From: Myxococcales bacterium
GTDB taxonomy: Bacteria > Myxococcota_A > Polyangia > Polyangiales > JAFGIB01
NCBI GenBank assembly: GCA_029880325.1
Contig: JAOUOP010000005.1
Location: 117,899 to 181,898 of the forward strand
Direction of reading: 5' to 3'
Length of the DNA: 64,000 bases
In this document: piece by piece, positions 9,848-18,416 of the stretch
How the letters are laid out: the number at the start of each line of letters is the position of its first letter
Position numbering within the stretch: the first letter of the stretch is position 1
Notes under the pieces: generated by a model
Database searches by the model: none
Seen by the model: the letters and a program-made list of their open reading frames with translations, nothing else
What the model was told of the DNA's origin: nothing
Program-made: the position numbers and the translations under genes

Positions 9848-10524
9848 GGCGCCAGCTCCTGCGCGAGGCGGGAGATCACTTCCATGACGTCGGCAGCGAC
9901 CGCGTCGGCGCTGCGCACCTCGAGGCCCTCGATGAAACGCCGATCGAAGGCCTTGAGCATGGGGGTGTCTGTGAAGCCTGGATAAACCCGACCAACTTGT
10001 AGCCAGGTGTAGTCCGCCGCCGCCACCGATAGCAGTCCGTCGAGGCCGTGCTTGGCGATCAAGTAGGCGCCCATGGAGGACATCTTGGCCGCCCCTTGGC
10101 GTCCCATGGCGGCGCTCAACACGCCGATCACGAGGCCGCGGCGGCGTTTGCGGAAGCACCGACGAGTCAGGGCCGCGAGCAGGCGGCGGGGCCCGGCCAC
10201 GTTGACCTCCCACTGCAGCGTCATGTCGGCGTCGGAGACCTTGCCCAGCGGTGCGAGCTCGGGCGGTGGCGAGGCGCCCAGCACCACACCCGCCAGGGGC
10301 TCGGCCCGGGCTGCGATGTGCAGGACCGCCGCATCGATGAGCTGCGGTTGGGTCAGGTCGAGCGCGACGGCCTCACCTCCAAGGCGTGCCGCCGTGGCTT
10401 CCGCGCGCGCGCGACCAGCGCCATAGCCCACCAGCGGCACATAGCCGGCCTCGGCAAGGTGTGCGCACAGGGCGCTGCCGATGCCGCCGCTGCCGCCGGT
10501 TACCAGGAACGCCTCGCCGCTCAT
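9844..10524 (-). CDS. Short-chain dehydrogenase/reductase of the acylation operon
   Basis: From ATG at 10524 the protein has 226 residues; sequence upstream in this frame is the shadow of the MaoC gene. The cofactor loop is VTGGSGGIGSALCAHL. The usual YxxxK site appears as the variant MGAYLIAKHGLDGL, keeping Tyr and Lys. It should reduce or oxidise a 3-oxo/3-hydroxy group, most likely on an acyl chain carried by the ACP of the same operon. It overlaps the MaoC gene upstream and the FkbH gene downstream by four bases each, so translation is coupled across all three. Confidence 0.82.
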   Translation of the reverse strand: MSGEAFLVTGGSGGIGSALCAHLAEAGYVPLVGYGAGRARAEATAARLGGEAVALDLTQPQLIDAAVLHIAARAEPLAGVVLGASPPPELAPLGKVSDADMTLQWEVNVAGPRRLLAALTRRCFRKRRRGLVIGVLSAAMGRQGAAKMSSMGAYLIAKHGLDGLLSVAAADYTWLQVGRVYPGFTDTPMLKAFDRRFIEGLEVRSADAVAADVMEVISRLAQELAP

Positions 10525-10952
10525 CCCCGCGCCATGATCTCCGCCTTCCCGTTCGCCACCAGCTTGCCGCCGACGGTGAACGAGAACGCCATCTTGAGGA
10601 TGCCGGTTGCCTCGGATACGTGATCCAGCTCGGCAGCGAGGGTCACGCGGTCGCCCACATGCACGGGGTTGCGGAACGCGACTTCGAGGCCCGTCCACAG
10701 GGCGCCAGCGCCGGGCAGCTCCATGCCGATCAAGCGCGACAGCCGCGACAGCAGCAGCGCGCCGTGCACTACCGGTGCCCGGAAGCCGCGCTGGTGGGCG
10801 AAGTCAGCGTCCTCGTGCAGCGGGTTCCTGTCCCCGGACAGGTCCATGAAGGTCCGGAGATCCTGTTGTGTGATCGTAAACGTCAGCTCCGAACGCTCGC
10901 CGGCCGCGAGCGTTCCCAGAGGACGGGTGCGTGCGGTCGGCGCCTCGCTCAA
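10521..10952 (-). CDS. MaoC-like (R)-specific hydratase/dehydratase
   Basis: A 143-residue single hotdog domain. The MaoC hydratase signature is visible as DLSGDRNPLHEDADFA followed by VVHGALLLSRLS, giving the Asp/His pair (SGDRNPLH) used in (R)-3-hydroxyacyl dehydration or enoyl hydration. Length matches single-domain family members. It overlaps the ACP gene upstream and the SDR gene downstream by four bases each. With the SDR it could convert a 3-oxoacyl-ACP into an enoyl-ACP, or run the reverse. Confidence 0.88.
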   Translation of the reverse strand: MSEAPTARTRPLGTLAAGERSELTFTITQQDLRTFMDLSGDRNPLHEDADFAHQRGFRAPVVHGALLLSRLSRLIGMELPGAGALWTGLEVAFRNPVHVGDRVTLAAELDHVSEATGILKMAFSFTVGGKLVANGKAEIMARG

Positions 10953-11188
10953 AGCTTCGTCCCGATCAACTCGACGAATTCACCGACATTGGCGAGCGTC
11001 GAGATTTCGGCGGTGGTGAACTTGATGTTCAGTGCCTGCTCGACGGCCACGATGAGACGGATGTGGCTGAGACTGTCCCACTCGTCCACGTCGCGGGCCG
11101 TCAGCTCTGGCGTCAGCTCCAGGTCGTCAATGTCGAGGACGTCGCGGAATAGGGGGGTGATGGCCCCGAAGATTTCAGTGGTTTCCAT
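10949..11188 (-). CDS. Acyl carrier protein
   Basis: From ATG at 11188 the protein has 79 residues, the usual ACP size; a GGAG sequence lies about six bases before this start. The phosphopantetheine site is the Ser of DEWDSLSHIRL (Ser39). The WDSL context and the acidic helix II are typical of discrete carrier proteins found next to FkbH genes. It is the first gene of the five-gene minus-strand operon and would carry the activated acyl unit for FkbH, SDR, MaoC and, by inference, the MBOAT. Confidence 0.9.
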   Translation of the reverse strand: METTEIFGAITPLFRDVLDIDDLELTPELTARDVDEWDSLSHIRLIVAVEQALNIKFTTAEISTLANVGEFVELIGTKL

Positions 11189-11304
11189 GGTCGCTCCGGC
11201 GCGGGAGCCTAGCACAATTGTTCCCGCAGACAGCAGGCCGACAGCGTGCGCTGGAGCGGAGCGCATGGCAGTATCCGGCCGCCGCAGCGCAGGCGCCCGT
11301 GCCC
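11189..11304. promoter_or_regulatory. Divergent intergenic region, ACP operon / MBOAT
   Basis: These 116 bases separate the start codons of the ACP operon and the MBOAT gene and must contain both promoters. An 8-bp palindrome ACAATTGT lies at 11214-11221, the most AT-rich point. No clear -35/-10 pair could be assigned on either strand. Shared control of both units is inferred from the arrangement. Confidence 0.35.
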
Positions 11305-12837
11305 ATGCTCTTCCCCTCCTACGAGTTCCTCTTCTTCTTTCTGCCGCTCGTGCTGCTGGGGTCGCTGCTGCTCGGCGCGCGCGCGCGGCTGGGTACCGCT
11401 TGGCTGGTGGCGGCCTCGCTCCTCTTCTACAGCTGGTGGAATCCGCGCTTTCTGGCAGTGATCGTCCTTTCGATCCTCTTCAACTACGTCCTAGGCGCCA
11501 TTTTGGCTCGCGAGTCCGGCGTGCGCTCCTGGGGCCGCCGGGCGGCCCTCACACTCGGAATCGGCGGAAACCTTGGAGCACTCGGCTACTTCAAGTATCG
11601 GAATTTCCTAAGCGAGAACATCGCACTGCTCACAGGCCAAGGCGCGGTGCTTGAGCAATTGGTGCTGCCCCTGGGCATCTCCTTCTTTACCTTCCAACAA
11701 ATCGCGTTCCTCTTGGACGCGCACCGCGGCGAGACCCGCGAATACAACTTCCTGGACTACTGTTTCTTCGTCACGTTCTTCCCGCAGCTCATCGCGGGGC
11801 CGATCGTCCACCACGCGGAGATCTTTCCCCAGTTCCGCGGCGACTCCAGGCGCCGTCCGGCCGCGCGCGCGTTCGCCCTGGGTCTGACCAGCTTCACCAT
11901 CGGGCTGTTCAAGAAGGTCGTGCTCGCCGACGGTGTGGCCCTGTACGCCACGCCGATCTTCGACCACGCCCAAGACGGTGGCGCCCTCAGCGCGCTGGCC
12001 GCCTGGCAAGGCGCCCTGGCTTACACCTTTCAGCTCTACTTCGACTTCTCGGGCTACTCGGACATGGCGGTTGGGCTGAGCCAGATGTTCGGCATCAAGC
12101 TGCCGATCAACTTCCACTCCCCCTACAAGGCCACGGGCGCGATCGAGTTCTGGCGCCGCTGGCACATCACGCTGACCCGCTTCATCACTTCCTACGTCTT
12201 CAACCCAATCGCCACATCGATCACGCGCTTTTCCATGAAGCGCTGGCGCCATCGCGGCGTGACCTACGCGCTGTGCACCGCGCTTCCGGTCGTGATCACC
12301 TTTCTGATCGCAGGGCTGTGGCATGGCGCGGGCTGGACCTTCGTGATCTTCGGCGGCCTCCATGGCCTGTACCTGGCCATCAACCACGGCTGGCGCGAGC
12401 TGCGCCGACGGCCTCTCAAGCACCTGAAGACGCCCCCGATCGCGCTTCCGGGTTCGTGGTTGCTGACCTTCCTCGCGGTGGTCGTAGCCTTCGTTTTCTT
12501 CCGGGCCGAAAGCGTGGCCGCCGCGCTGCGAATCCTGGGGCATATGGCCGGCGCCTCCGCCACCGACGCCAGCGTCGTGGTGAGGGCGACCGAACCCCAG
12601 GCCTGGCTATGGATCGGCGCCCTGCTCGGCCTCGTGCTGCTATTGCCGAGCACCTACGAACTCACACGGGCCTGGGAGCCGGCCCTCGACCCGAGCAAGA
12701 TTGCCGACAAGGACCACTCCAGATCCCGGCTGCGGTGGCAGCCTTCCGCCGCATGGGCCGTGGCGTGCGCGGGGCTGGCGCTGGCATCGGTCTGGAACCT
12801 CGCCCGGGTCAGCGAGTTCATCTACTTCGGTTTTTAG
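11305..12837 (+). CDS. MBOAT family O-acyltransferase (AlgI/DltB-like)
   Basis: The ATG at 11305 starts directly with hydrophobic sequence; the ~29 codons upstream in frame look like intergenic DNA. The 510-residue product has about ten membrane segments. The MBOAT core is clear: FTFQQIAFLLDAHRG, FFPQLIAGPIVHHAEI, YFDFSGYSDMAVGLSQMFG, EFWRRWHITLTRF, and the catalytic His340 in LIAGLWHGAGW. Family members pass an acyl group from an intracellular donor to an extracytoplasmic polysaccharide or protein. Here the neighbouring ACP operon, which also encodes an SGNH protein, is the likely donor and partner system. Confidence 0.93.
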   Translation: MLFPSYEFLFFFLPLVLLGSLLLGARARLGTAWLVAASLLFYSWWNPRFLAVIVLSILFNYVLGAILARESGVRSWGRRAALTLGIGGNLGALGYFKYRNFLSENIALLTGQGAVLEQLVLPLGISFFTFQQIAFLLDAHRGETREYNFLDYCFFVTFFPQLIAGPIVHHAEIFPQFRGDSRRRPAARAFALGLTSFTIGLFKKVVLADGVALYATPIFDHAQDGGALSALAAWQGALAYTFQLYFDFSGYSDMAVGLSQMFGIKLPINFHSPYKATGAIEFWRRWHITLTRFITSYVFNPIATSITRFSMKRWRHRGVTYALCTALPVVITFLIAGLWHGAGWTFVIFGGLHGLYLAINHGWRELRRRPLKHLKTPPIALPGSWLLTFLAVVVAFVFFRAESVAAALRILGHMAGASATDASVVVRATEPQAWLWIGALLGLVLLLPSTYELTRAWEPALDPSKIADKDHSRSRLRWQPSAAWAVACAGLALASVWNLARVSEFIYFGF

Positions 12838-13857
12838 CCAGAGCGCCCCCCGCGGCAGCGTCAACACTCGCTGACGAACGAGAGGATCTGATCGATCGAG
12901 CAGCCGTCGGCGATCATCTGCTTGACCTTGACCGTAGGAACCATTCATAGGTAGGGTCCTAAGGATTCTACGAATCATTCCGTCGACTTGCGACCGACTG
13001 CGGGGGTCGCAGTGGTGCGATGCGATTCGCCTCCGTCGCAGCCACACATTTTTTTGCAGTGTGGCTCGACGCTCGAGCACAGAAGCGACCTCCAGCTCCC
13101 CTCCTTGATCACTGGTCCAGCGAATCTGAACGGGACAATTTCGGCCCGTGATCGTAGGCAAGTTCGAAGGTCAGGGATGGTATCCGTAGTGGACGTGTGC
13201 ACCGACCCAGCGAAGCTGAGAGTCATGGTTGCGCCGCCGTGCCGTAGGGCGGTGGAATCGTGGGGGGGTGGGGCTTCAGCGGTATAGGCAGCGTGGCATC
13301 CGGTGCCGATATGGCTGAAACTGGGGATCGCTAATGATTCCTACGGTCCGTACCTTCGGCCCAGCACCGCGACGCCGACGGTTGTAGTCTTCGATGCGGT
13401 CAGCGGCGGCGTGGAGCAGCGCCTCGACCCCCCCTCCTCCACGTCACGCTCGAAGTGTTCGCCGGTCGCGGGCGATAGCCATCTTTAGACCAACCGAAAG
13501 TTTATGTAGCGTCCGCAGTCGCGCAATGTGACGTGTCACGCCACTGAATTAATCCGCCACGGTCACCCGCCGTCCGCTCCAGCCCCACGATAGCGCCGCC
13601 TTGCAGCACCGTGGTTACAATACCGTCCACGTGGGCACGCTCTAACTCGCTACTTCCTTCGTACCCAGCCCGTCGGTAGTTGCTCGAAGCTGCACGCGAA
13701 ATGCACTCTTCCCAGCGAGGTCCTCGGTGTATGCAACGACGTCCCCTGCTCCGGTGAGCGCTCCGACCGGTGTCTGGAGTGCGTGTCACAGCATTAGGTC
13801 GGTTTGAGCATGGGCGGCGGCCGCGGTTCAGCCACCGGCCGCCGGGATGCTCGTCGC
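12838..13857. other. About 1 kb without an intact gene
   Basis: No frame here has a convincing start, length and protein-like composition. A 27-residue minus-strand frame at 12861-12944 (MVPTVKVKQMIADGCSIDQI onward, ending FVSEC) begins with ATG straight after a stop codon but lacks a clear ribosome-binding site. The plus-strand frame at 13303-13488 and the minus-strand frame at 12975-13226 may be remnants. A diverged repeat begins at 13495. Confidence 0.4.
13495..13593 (+). repeat. Diverged direct repeat, copy A
   Basis: This stretch aligns by eye with 15133-15224 in the same orientation. Shared blocks are CGAAAGT, GTGACGTG, ATCCGCC, GTCACCC and CTCCAG followed by CGA. Further on, CAGCATTAGGTCG (about 13790) matches CAGCATGAGGTCG (about 15271). 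Copy B leads into a LuxR-type gene stub, so copy A may be what remains of a second upstream region of that kind. Confidence 0.45.
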
Positions 13858-14103
13858 CTACTTCTGGTACTTGGTCTTCCACTCCGAGTACGCCATTCCG
13901 TAGATGATCTCGCGTGCCTCGAGGTCCTCCAGCTCCACACCCCGCTCCTCGCCCGCGGCTCGGTACCACTTGGAGAGGCAGTTGCGACAAAATCCGGCCG
14001 TGTTCATCACGTCGATGTTCTGCACATCCGTCCGCTCTCGAAAGTGGTCCACCATGCGGCGAAACACAGCTGCCTCGATCTCTGTGCGCGTTGCGTCGTC
14101 CAT
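13858..14103 (-). CDS. DUF1244 family protein
   Basis: An 81-residue protein from ATG at 14103. It matches the DUF1244 family along its whole length: RTDVQNIDVMNTAGFCRNCL is the family core with its two cysteines, followed by SKWYRAA and the closing YGMAYSEWKTKYQ. The family is small, cytosolic, helical and of unknown function; length is as expected. It stands alone as the only intact gene in a region of remnants. Confidence 0.85.
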   Translation of the reverse strand: MDDATRTEIEAAVFRRMVDHFRERTDVQNIDVMNTAGFCRNCLSKWYRAAGEERGVELEDLEAREIIYGMAYSEWKTKYQK

Positions 14104-14250
14104 GAGTGGAGTATGGCCGATTCACCGCGCGTGCCAAGTCGCCCCCGACCACGTTCAGCCCCAGAGCGGCTTGCGGCCGGACGTCGCGAACTCCACTCCG
14201 CCCCTCATCGCTGAAGGTGCTCATAGGCCGGGCGGGTTTGCAGGCGCTGA

Positions 14251-14890
14251 TCATCCGCAGCCCTTCAAATTTCCGACCCACCTTGAGCCTACTGCTGAGC
14301 CCCCGTAGGGACTCGGGCGGACCGAGCGGTCCCCGACTCGCAGTAGCGCGATTTCGGGCGAGGCCTGCCCGGAGAGCTCGATGGTGAGGTCGCCCAGCGC
14401 CGTGACCACCTCGGCTTCTCCCTCGAAACGGGCCGCGATGCGTTCCACGTCTTGCATTTGCACGACGAAGCGGAAGGGGCCTTCGCCCCGACGCAGCGGT
14501 CGGGTGGTCGCGACCGCGTAGGGAGGTCCCTTGGACTGCGCGACAGCTCGAAAGGCCCCGTGGTGATGAGCTCGGTGGCATAGGCGCCCGTCAAGTCCAA
14601 ACCGCTTTTGCAATAGAAATCCAGCGTCTCACAAAAGGCGCCCGCCTCGGTCCGCACATCGAAGAAGCCGATCCAGGTTCCCGCGGGCAAGAACTCCCCG
14701 ATCCAGTAGCCGCCGTAGACCGCATCACCCACGGCGGAGGTGGGAGCGAAGACCGGTGCGAAGCGAATGAACTCGCCCGCCGGTTGCTCGCCGTTGTCGA
14801 CGATGACATGCACACCCTGGGAGCCGTTGCTTGCGCTGACCAGGAAGTGGGCCGATGGCTTGCTCGGGATGTCAAAGTTGAAGCGCTGCG
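14251..14890 (-). pseudogene. Frameshifted gene of unknown function
   Basis: Two minus-strand frames together give one protein-like sequence. The upstream frame reads through FNFDIPSKPSAHFLV, VHVIVDNGEQPAGEF, YGGYWIGEFLPAGTWIGFFD and TGPFELSRSPRD; similarity then continues in another frame as PYAVATTRPLRRGEGPF and FVVQMQDVERIAARFEGEAE, ending at 14251. The shift lies near 14522, in AGGGAGGTCCCTTGG. No clear start was found above about 14890, so the 5' end may be missing as well. The product may have been a secreted beta-rich protein; the family is not recognised. Confidence 0.5.
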
Positions 14891-15132
14891 TTGCGGTTAC
14901 GAAAGAGCGGGACAGAGCGCCTGTCGCACGCCGGTGCGTACGCGGGTCAGCTGTAGTGTACCGGAGGGAGCCTTCGGGGGCTGTCGACTGCGCTTGGGCG
15001 TGGGGCGGGGCCCGAAGCCGGGAGCGAAGTCGGCAGGCTCAGCACGGCGGCCGCCGTGCTGAGCGACTTCACTCAGGAGTAGGCTCAAGGAGGGCCGGAA
15101 GTTTGGGCCTCGGGTTAGGCAGCGTGGCACTG

Positions 15133-15224
15133 CGAAAGTCTACGCAACGCCCGGGTCTGCGAAGTGACGTGCCGCGGCAGTAAAGTGATCCGCCGCCGTC
15201 ACCCCCGTGCACTCCAGTCCCGAC
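15133..15224 (+). repeat. Diverged direct repeat, copy B
   Basis: Partner of the repeat at 13495-13593, in the same orientation and about 1.64 kb away. It ends about 80 bases before the ATG of the LuxR-type stub and may contain its promoter region. Confidence 0.45.
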
Positions 15225-15301
15225 GATTCCTCTGCCCGACAGCACAGCGGGCCCCGAGCCGGTCGCTTGACAGCATGAGGTCGCGATCCGATGGACTACT
15301 C

Positions 15302-15613
15302 ATGCCATCGGAGGGATCACTGGCGAGCGTGATCGAGGCGCTGTACCGGGCGCCGCTCGAGCCTGAGCAATGGACGGTCGCGCTCGAAGGGATGGTGAGA
15401 TTGGTCGGCTGTGAGGTCGGCATCTTTTTCCACCAAGACCTGACGAACTTCAGAACGGCCGCGGAAGCGGCGGTCGGCTTCGCACCGGATTGGCAGGAGC
15501 TCTACTATGAGCGCTTCGCCGAGTTGGACCCTCACACGAGCTGCGACAGGGCCCAGCGGCTAGTCTCGGGTGCGCTTGGGATTACTTGCACTACCGAATC
15601 CGTGTCCTGGTAG
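15302..15613 (+). pseudogene. LuxR-type regulator, N-terminal stub
   Basis: From ATG at 15302 (or 15275) the frame encodes about 90 residues resembling the N-terminal sensor domain of LuxR-family helix-turn-helix regulators: SVIEALYRAPLEPEQWTVAL, then CEVGIFFHQDLTNF and YYERFAELDPHTS. It ends around base 15585 with no DNA-binding domain. The frame then runs into a gene of another kind, in a different frame, so the regulator cannot bind DNA by the usual HTH. This appears to be one side of a deletion or recombination join. Confidence 0.6.
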
Positions 15614-17985
15614 CGGGTACCGAACTCGGCTTCGCCGACGTCGATATGGTTAGCAGCGGCAAGGAGCTAAAGAACGTCGACACCGGGGAGTTCATTGCGC
15701 TCAAGGACGGTCGCATCCTGCCCATCCACGTTCGCATCGAAGAGGGCGCGATCTTCCCGGTGGACGACACGGGCGGGACCGTGAGCAGTGCCAACGGCAA
15801 TGCGCTGCTCGAGATTCCAGCGGGAGCCCTGCCGTCGGCCACCGGCATCGCCGTACGCCCCCACACCGGTGGGCCTGCGGAGCTGGGATTCATCCCTGGC
15901 ACCGCCTTCGATTTTGGCCCCGACGGGGCGTCCGCCAACGGGCATAGCTTCACGCCGGAGTTGGCGGGCGACGGCCGTGCAGTAGCCTTCCTCTCGAATG
16001 CCACGAACCTGGTTGCCGCCGGCACGACCGGGCTGGTTCACACCTTCGTCTTCGACCGCATGATGGATCGCACTACGTTGATCAGCTACGGACCCGCCGG
16101 GGAAGCAGACGCTCGCAGTGAGCACCCTTCCATTTCCCTCGACGGGGCCGTCGTGGCGTTCGGGTCCCAGGCCACGAACCTCTTTGGCGATGACCTCAAC
16201 ACGGCTTCGGATATCTTCGTGCGGGACCGTTTCGCGGGCACCCTGTGGCGCGCGAGCGTGGACGAGGCCGGGGTCGAGGGTGCGGGTGCCAGCTTCCTGC
16301 CAAGTCTCTCCAACGGTGGAAACCTGGTGGTGTTCTCCTCGGAGGCTGCCCTGGTGGCCGACGACGGCAACGGCTCGCGCGACATCTACCTTCGCGACGC
16401 GGAGGGTGCCACGACCGAGCGCGTGAGCGTGCGCTCCGATGGATCCGAGCTGCCGCATTCGAGCACGCGCCCGCGGATCACTGCTGGCGGGGATTTCGTC
16501 GTCTTCGATGCGACCACCGATGACCTGGTCGCCGAAGACGGCAACGGGTTCGGAGACGTATTCCTGCGCAGCGTCGACGACGGCAGCGTCACGCTAGTCA
16601 GTCGTGCCGACTCGGGCGCGGCAGCCAACGGCAACAGTAGTTGGGGCAGCGCCTCCGACGACGGTCGCTTCGTGGCATTCACGTCGATGGCGAATAACCT
16701 GGTCGCAGGCGACAGCAACGGGGTTCAGGATGTGTTCGTGCGCGACGTGGTCGCGGGTCGGACAGGCAGGGTCTCCGTCAGGGCCACGGGAGCAGAGGCG
16801 AACGCCGCGAGCTTCTCGCCGCGCATCTCCAATGACGGTCGCTTTGTCTCCTTCCATTCGACGGCCGACAACTTGGTCCCGGGTGACAGCAACGGAGTCG
16901 AGGACGTCTTCGTCACCGAAAACCCCCTGATGCCCGCGGGGCACCTCTTGCGGAGCGTCGTCTACGAGGAGGGGCAGCCCGTGCAGGCCCGCGACGTCGC
17001 GGTGGACTCGGAAGGCAATACCTGGGTGACGGGACAGGTCCACAACGGGGTCGACTGGGCCATCTTTGTGGCGATGGTCGACTCGATTGGAGCGCTTCGT
17101 TGGACCCGCAGCTTCAGCGGCAGTGCCAGCGACTTCGGCTGGGGCATCGCTATAGACACCGCTGGCAACGGCATCGTGACGGGCCGAATCACGAACGGCA
17201 ACACCGACGTCTTTCTTGCGAAGCTCGACGCGGAGGGACAGGACATCTGGGTTCGCAGCTGGGATGGGGGAAGCCACGACGAGGGGAGGGCGGTGGCGGT
17301 CGATGGGTGGGACAACATCGCGGTTGCCGGCTTCTCCGTCGTCTCCGACCCGGATGTACTATTCATGAGTTTCGACCCGCAGGGCAACGAGCGCTGGTCT
17401 CACCGCTTGCAGAGCGCGGGTTACGACATCGCACACGCGGTCGCGGCAGACCGGCCGGGCAATGTCTACCTCGCTGCTGGTCTCGACCTCCTCGGTACGC
17501 CGAGGATGTTCGTGGGATGGGGGGCCTCGTTCGGATTTTCGCGAATGAAGCACTTCTCCTCGTCACTGCCCTCGGAAGGTCTGGGAATCGCGGTTGACGT
17601 GTACAGCAATCCGATTGTGACCGGCTACGTGCACAATGGCAGCGATAAAGATATTTGGGTGGCCAAGCTCGATCGTCTGAGTCTGGAGCCCATGTGGGAA
17701 CAGGCGTTTGATGGAGGACGCGACGACTTTGGTTACGCGGCTACTGTCGATCGTTTCGGCGACGTTCTGGTCGCTGGGCAATTCATTCGCGGCGGCAGCG
17801 ATCACGACGCATGGGTGGCGCGGCTCGGACCCAGCGGTCAGGTTCGATGGTCGCGGACGATAGATCCGGGGCTCGACGATGCCGCTCAAGGGGTGGCTCT
17901 GGATCCGATGGGCAACCTCACGTTGGCGGGTTACAGCTTCCAGGAGGCTGGCTTTGCCTTTTGGCTAGGGAAGCTGAAGCTCTAA
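15586..17985 (+). CDS. Beta-propeller repeat protein lacking its N-terminus
   Basis: The open frame codes for ~799 residues but begins with a weak TTG and has no signal peptide. The opening VDTGEFIALKDGRILPIHVR belongs inside secreted proteins of this type, and ALLEIPAGALP follows. Residues about 100-440 are TolB/PD40-like blades (repeated SNDGRFVSFHS and GDSNGVQDVFVRD patterns); residues about 460-800 are SBBP-like blades (GNGIVTGRI, WVAKLDR, GRDDFGYAATVD). Intact relatives are exported surface proteins. Because the gene begins at the join with the LuxR stub, it is probably expressed poorly or not at all. Confidence 0.6.
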   Translation: MHYRIRVLVAGTELGFADVDMVSSGKELKNVDTGEFIALKDGRILPIHVRIEEGAIFPVDDTGGTVSSANGNALLEIPAGALPSATGIAVRPHTGGPAELGFIPGTAFDFGPDGASANGHSFTPELAGDGRAVAFLSNATNLVAAGTTGLVHTFVFDRMMDRTTLISYGPAGEADARSEHPSISLDGAVVAFGSQATNLFGDDLNTASDIFVRDRFAGTLWRASVDEAGVEGAGASFLPSLSNGGNLVVFSSEAALVADDGNGSRDIYLRDAEGATTERVSVRSDGSELPHSSTRPRITAGGDFVVFDATTDDLVAEDGNGFGDVFLRSVDDGSVTLVSRADSGAAANGNSSWGSASDDGRFVAFTSMANNLVAGDSNGVQDVFVRDVVAGRTGRVSVRATGAEANAASFSPRISNDGRFVSFHSTADNLVPGDSNGVEDVFVTENPLMPAGHLLRSVVYEEGQPVQARDVAVDSEGNTWVTGQVHNGVDWAIFVAMVDSIGALRWTRSFSGSASDFGWGIAIDTAGNGIVTGRITNGNTDVFLAKLDAEGQDIWVRSWDGGSHDEGRAVAVDGWDNIAVAGFSVVSDPDVLFMSFDPQGNERWSHRLQSAGYDIAHAVAADRPGNVYLAAGLDLLGTPRMFVGWGASFGFSRMKHFSSSLPSEGLGIAVDVYSNPIVTGYVHNGSDKDIWVAKLDRLSLEPMWEQAFDGGRDDFGYAATVDRFGDVLVAGQFIRGGSDHDAWVARLGPSGQVRWSRTIDPGLDDAAQGVALDPMGNLTLAGYSFQEAGFAFWLGKLKL

Positions 17986-18416
17986 CTCTTCGTTGTCGCG
18001 ATGCAGTCGACCGGGTCCTCGGTGCCGTGTCCGCCGCCACTGTCGTTGCGGCAGCGGAACTGGAGGCTGAGTTCGTCACGTGCCGCGCTTCTACGAACGC
18101 TGCGATCGAGGTCGCGCGGTCGCATGGCAGGCCCACCCCGCGATGGCGCAAGGGCGCAAAGGGCAAGAGCCGTTGATGGTGGGGCCGCCGCCGCTGGTTC
18201 AGTGGTCAGGGCGAGGGATGCGTTGCCGGCTATCACCAACATTCCTTGCGCTGACTCGAAAGGAAATTGGATTTGCTGATGGCTACCTCGTGCGCCGGCA
18301 AGGCCGGCGCCAAAAGGCGATCGAGCAACTCCATCAGATGAGCCTGAGACTTGCGCGATTTCCGGGCCGATTTGCGGCAATACGTTCAGGACTACGACAG
18401 CTACGCCTCGCGTTTC
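17986..18416. other. 430 bases without a supported gene
   Basis: Short open frames occur on both strands, but none has a start site and none resembles a known family. The run ends at the stop codon of the SulP gene on the minus strand. Gene remnants are possible. Confidence 0.35.

Noticed and set aside
10386..11654. 422-residue plus-strand frame opposite the ACP/MaoC/SDR genes
   Set aside because: It crosses several overlapping genes with clear catalytic motifs and shows no protein-like features.
12861..12944. 27-residue minus-strand peptide as a confident gene
   Set aside because: No clear ribosome-binding site or family; kept only as a note in the gene-free stretch.
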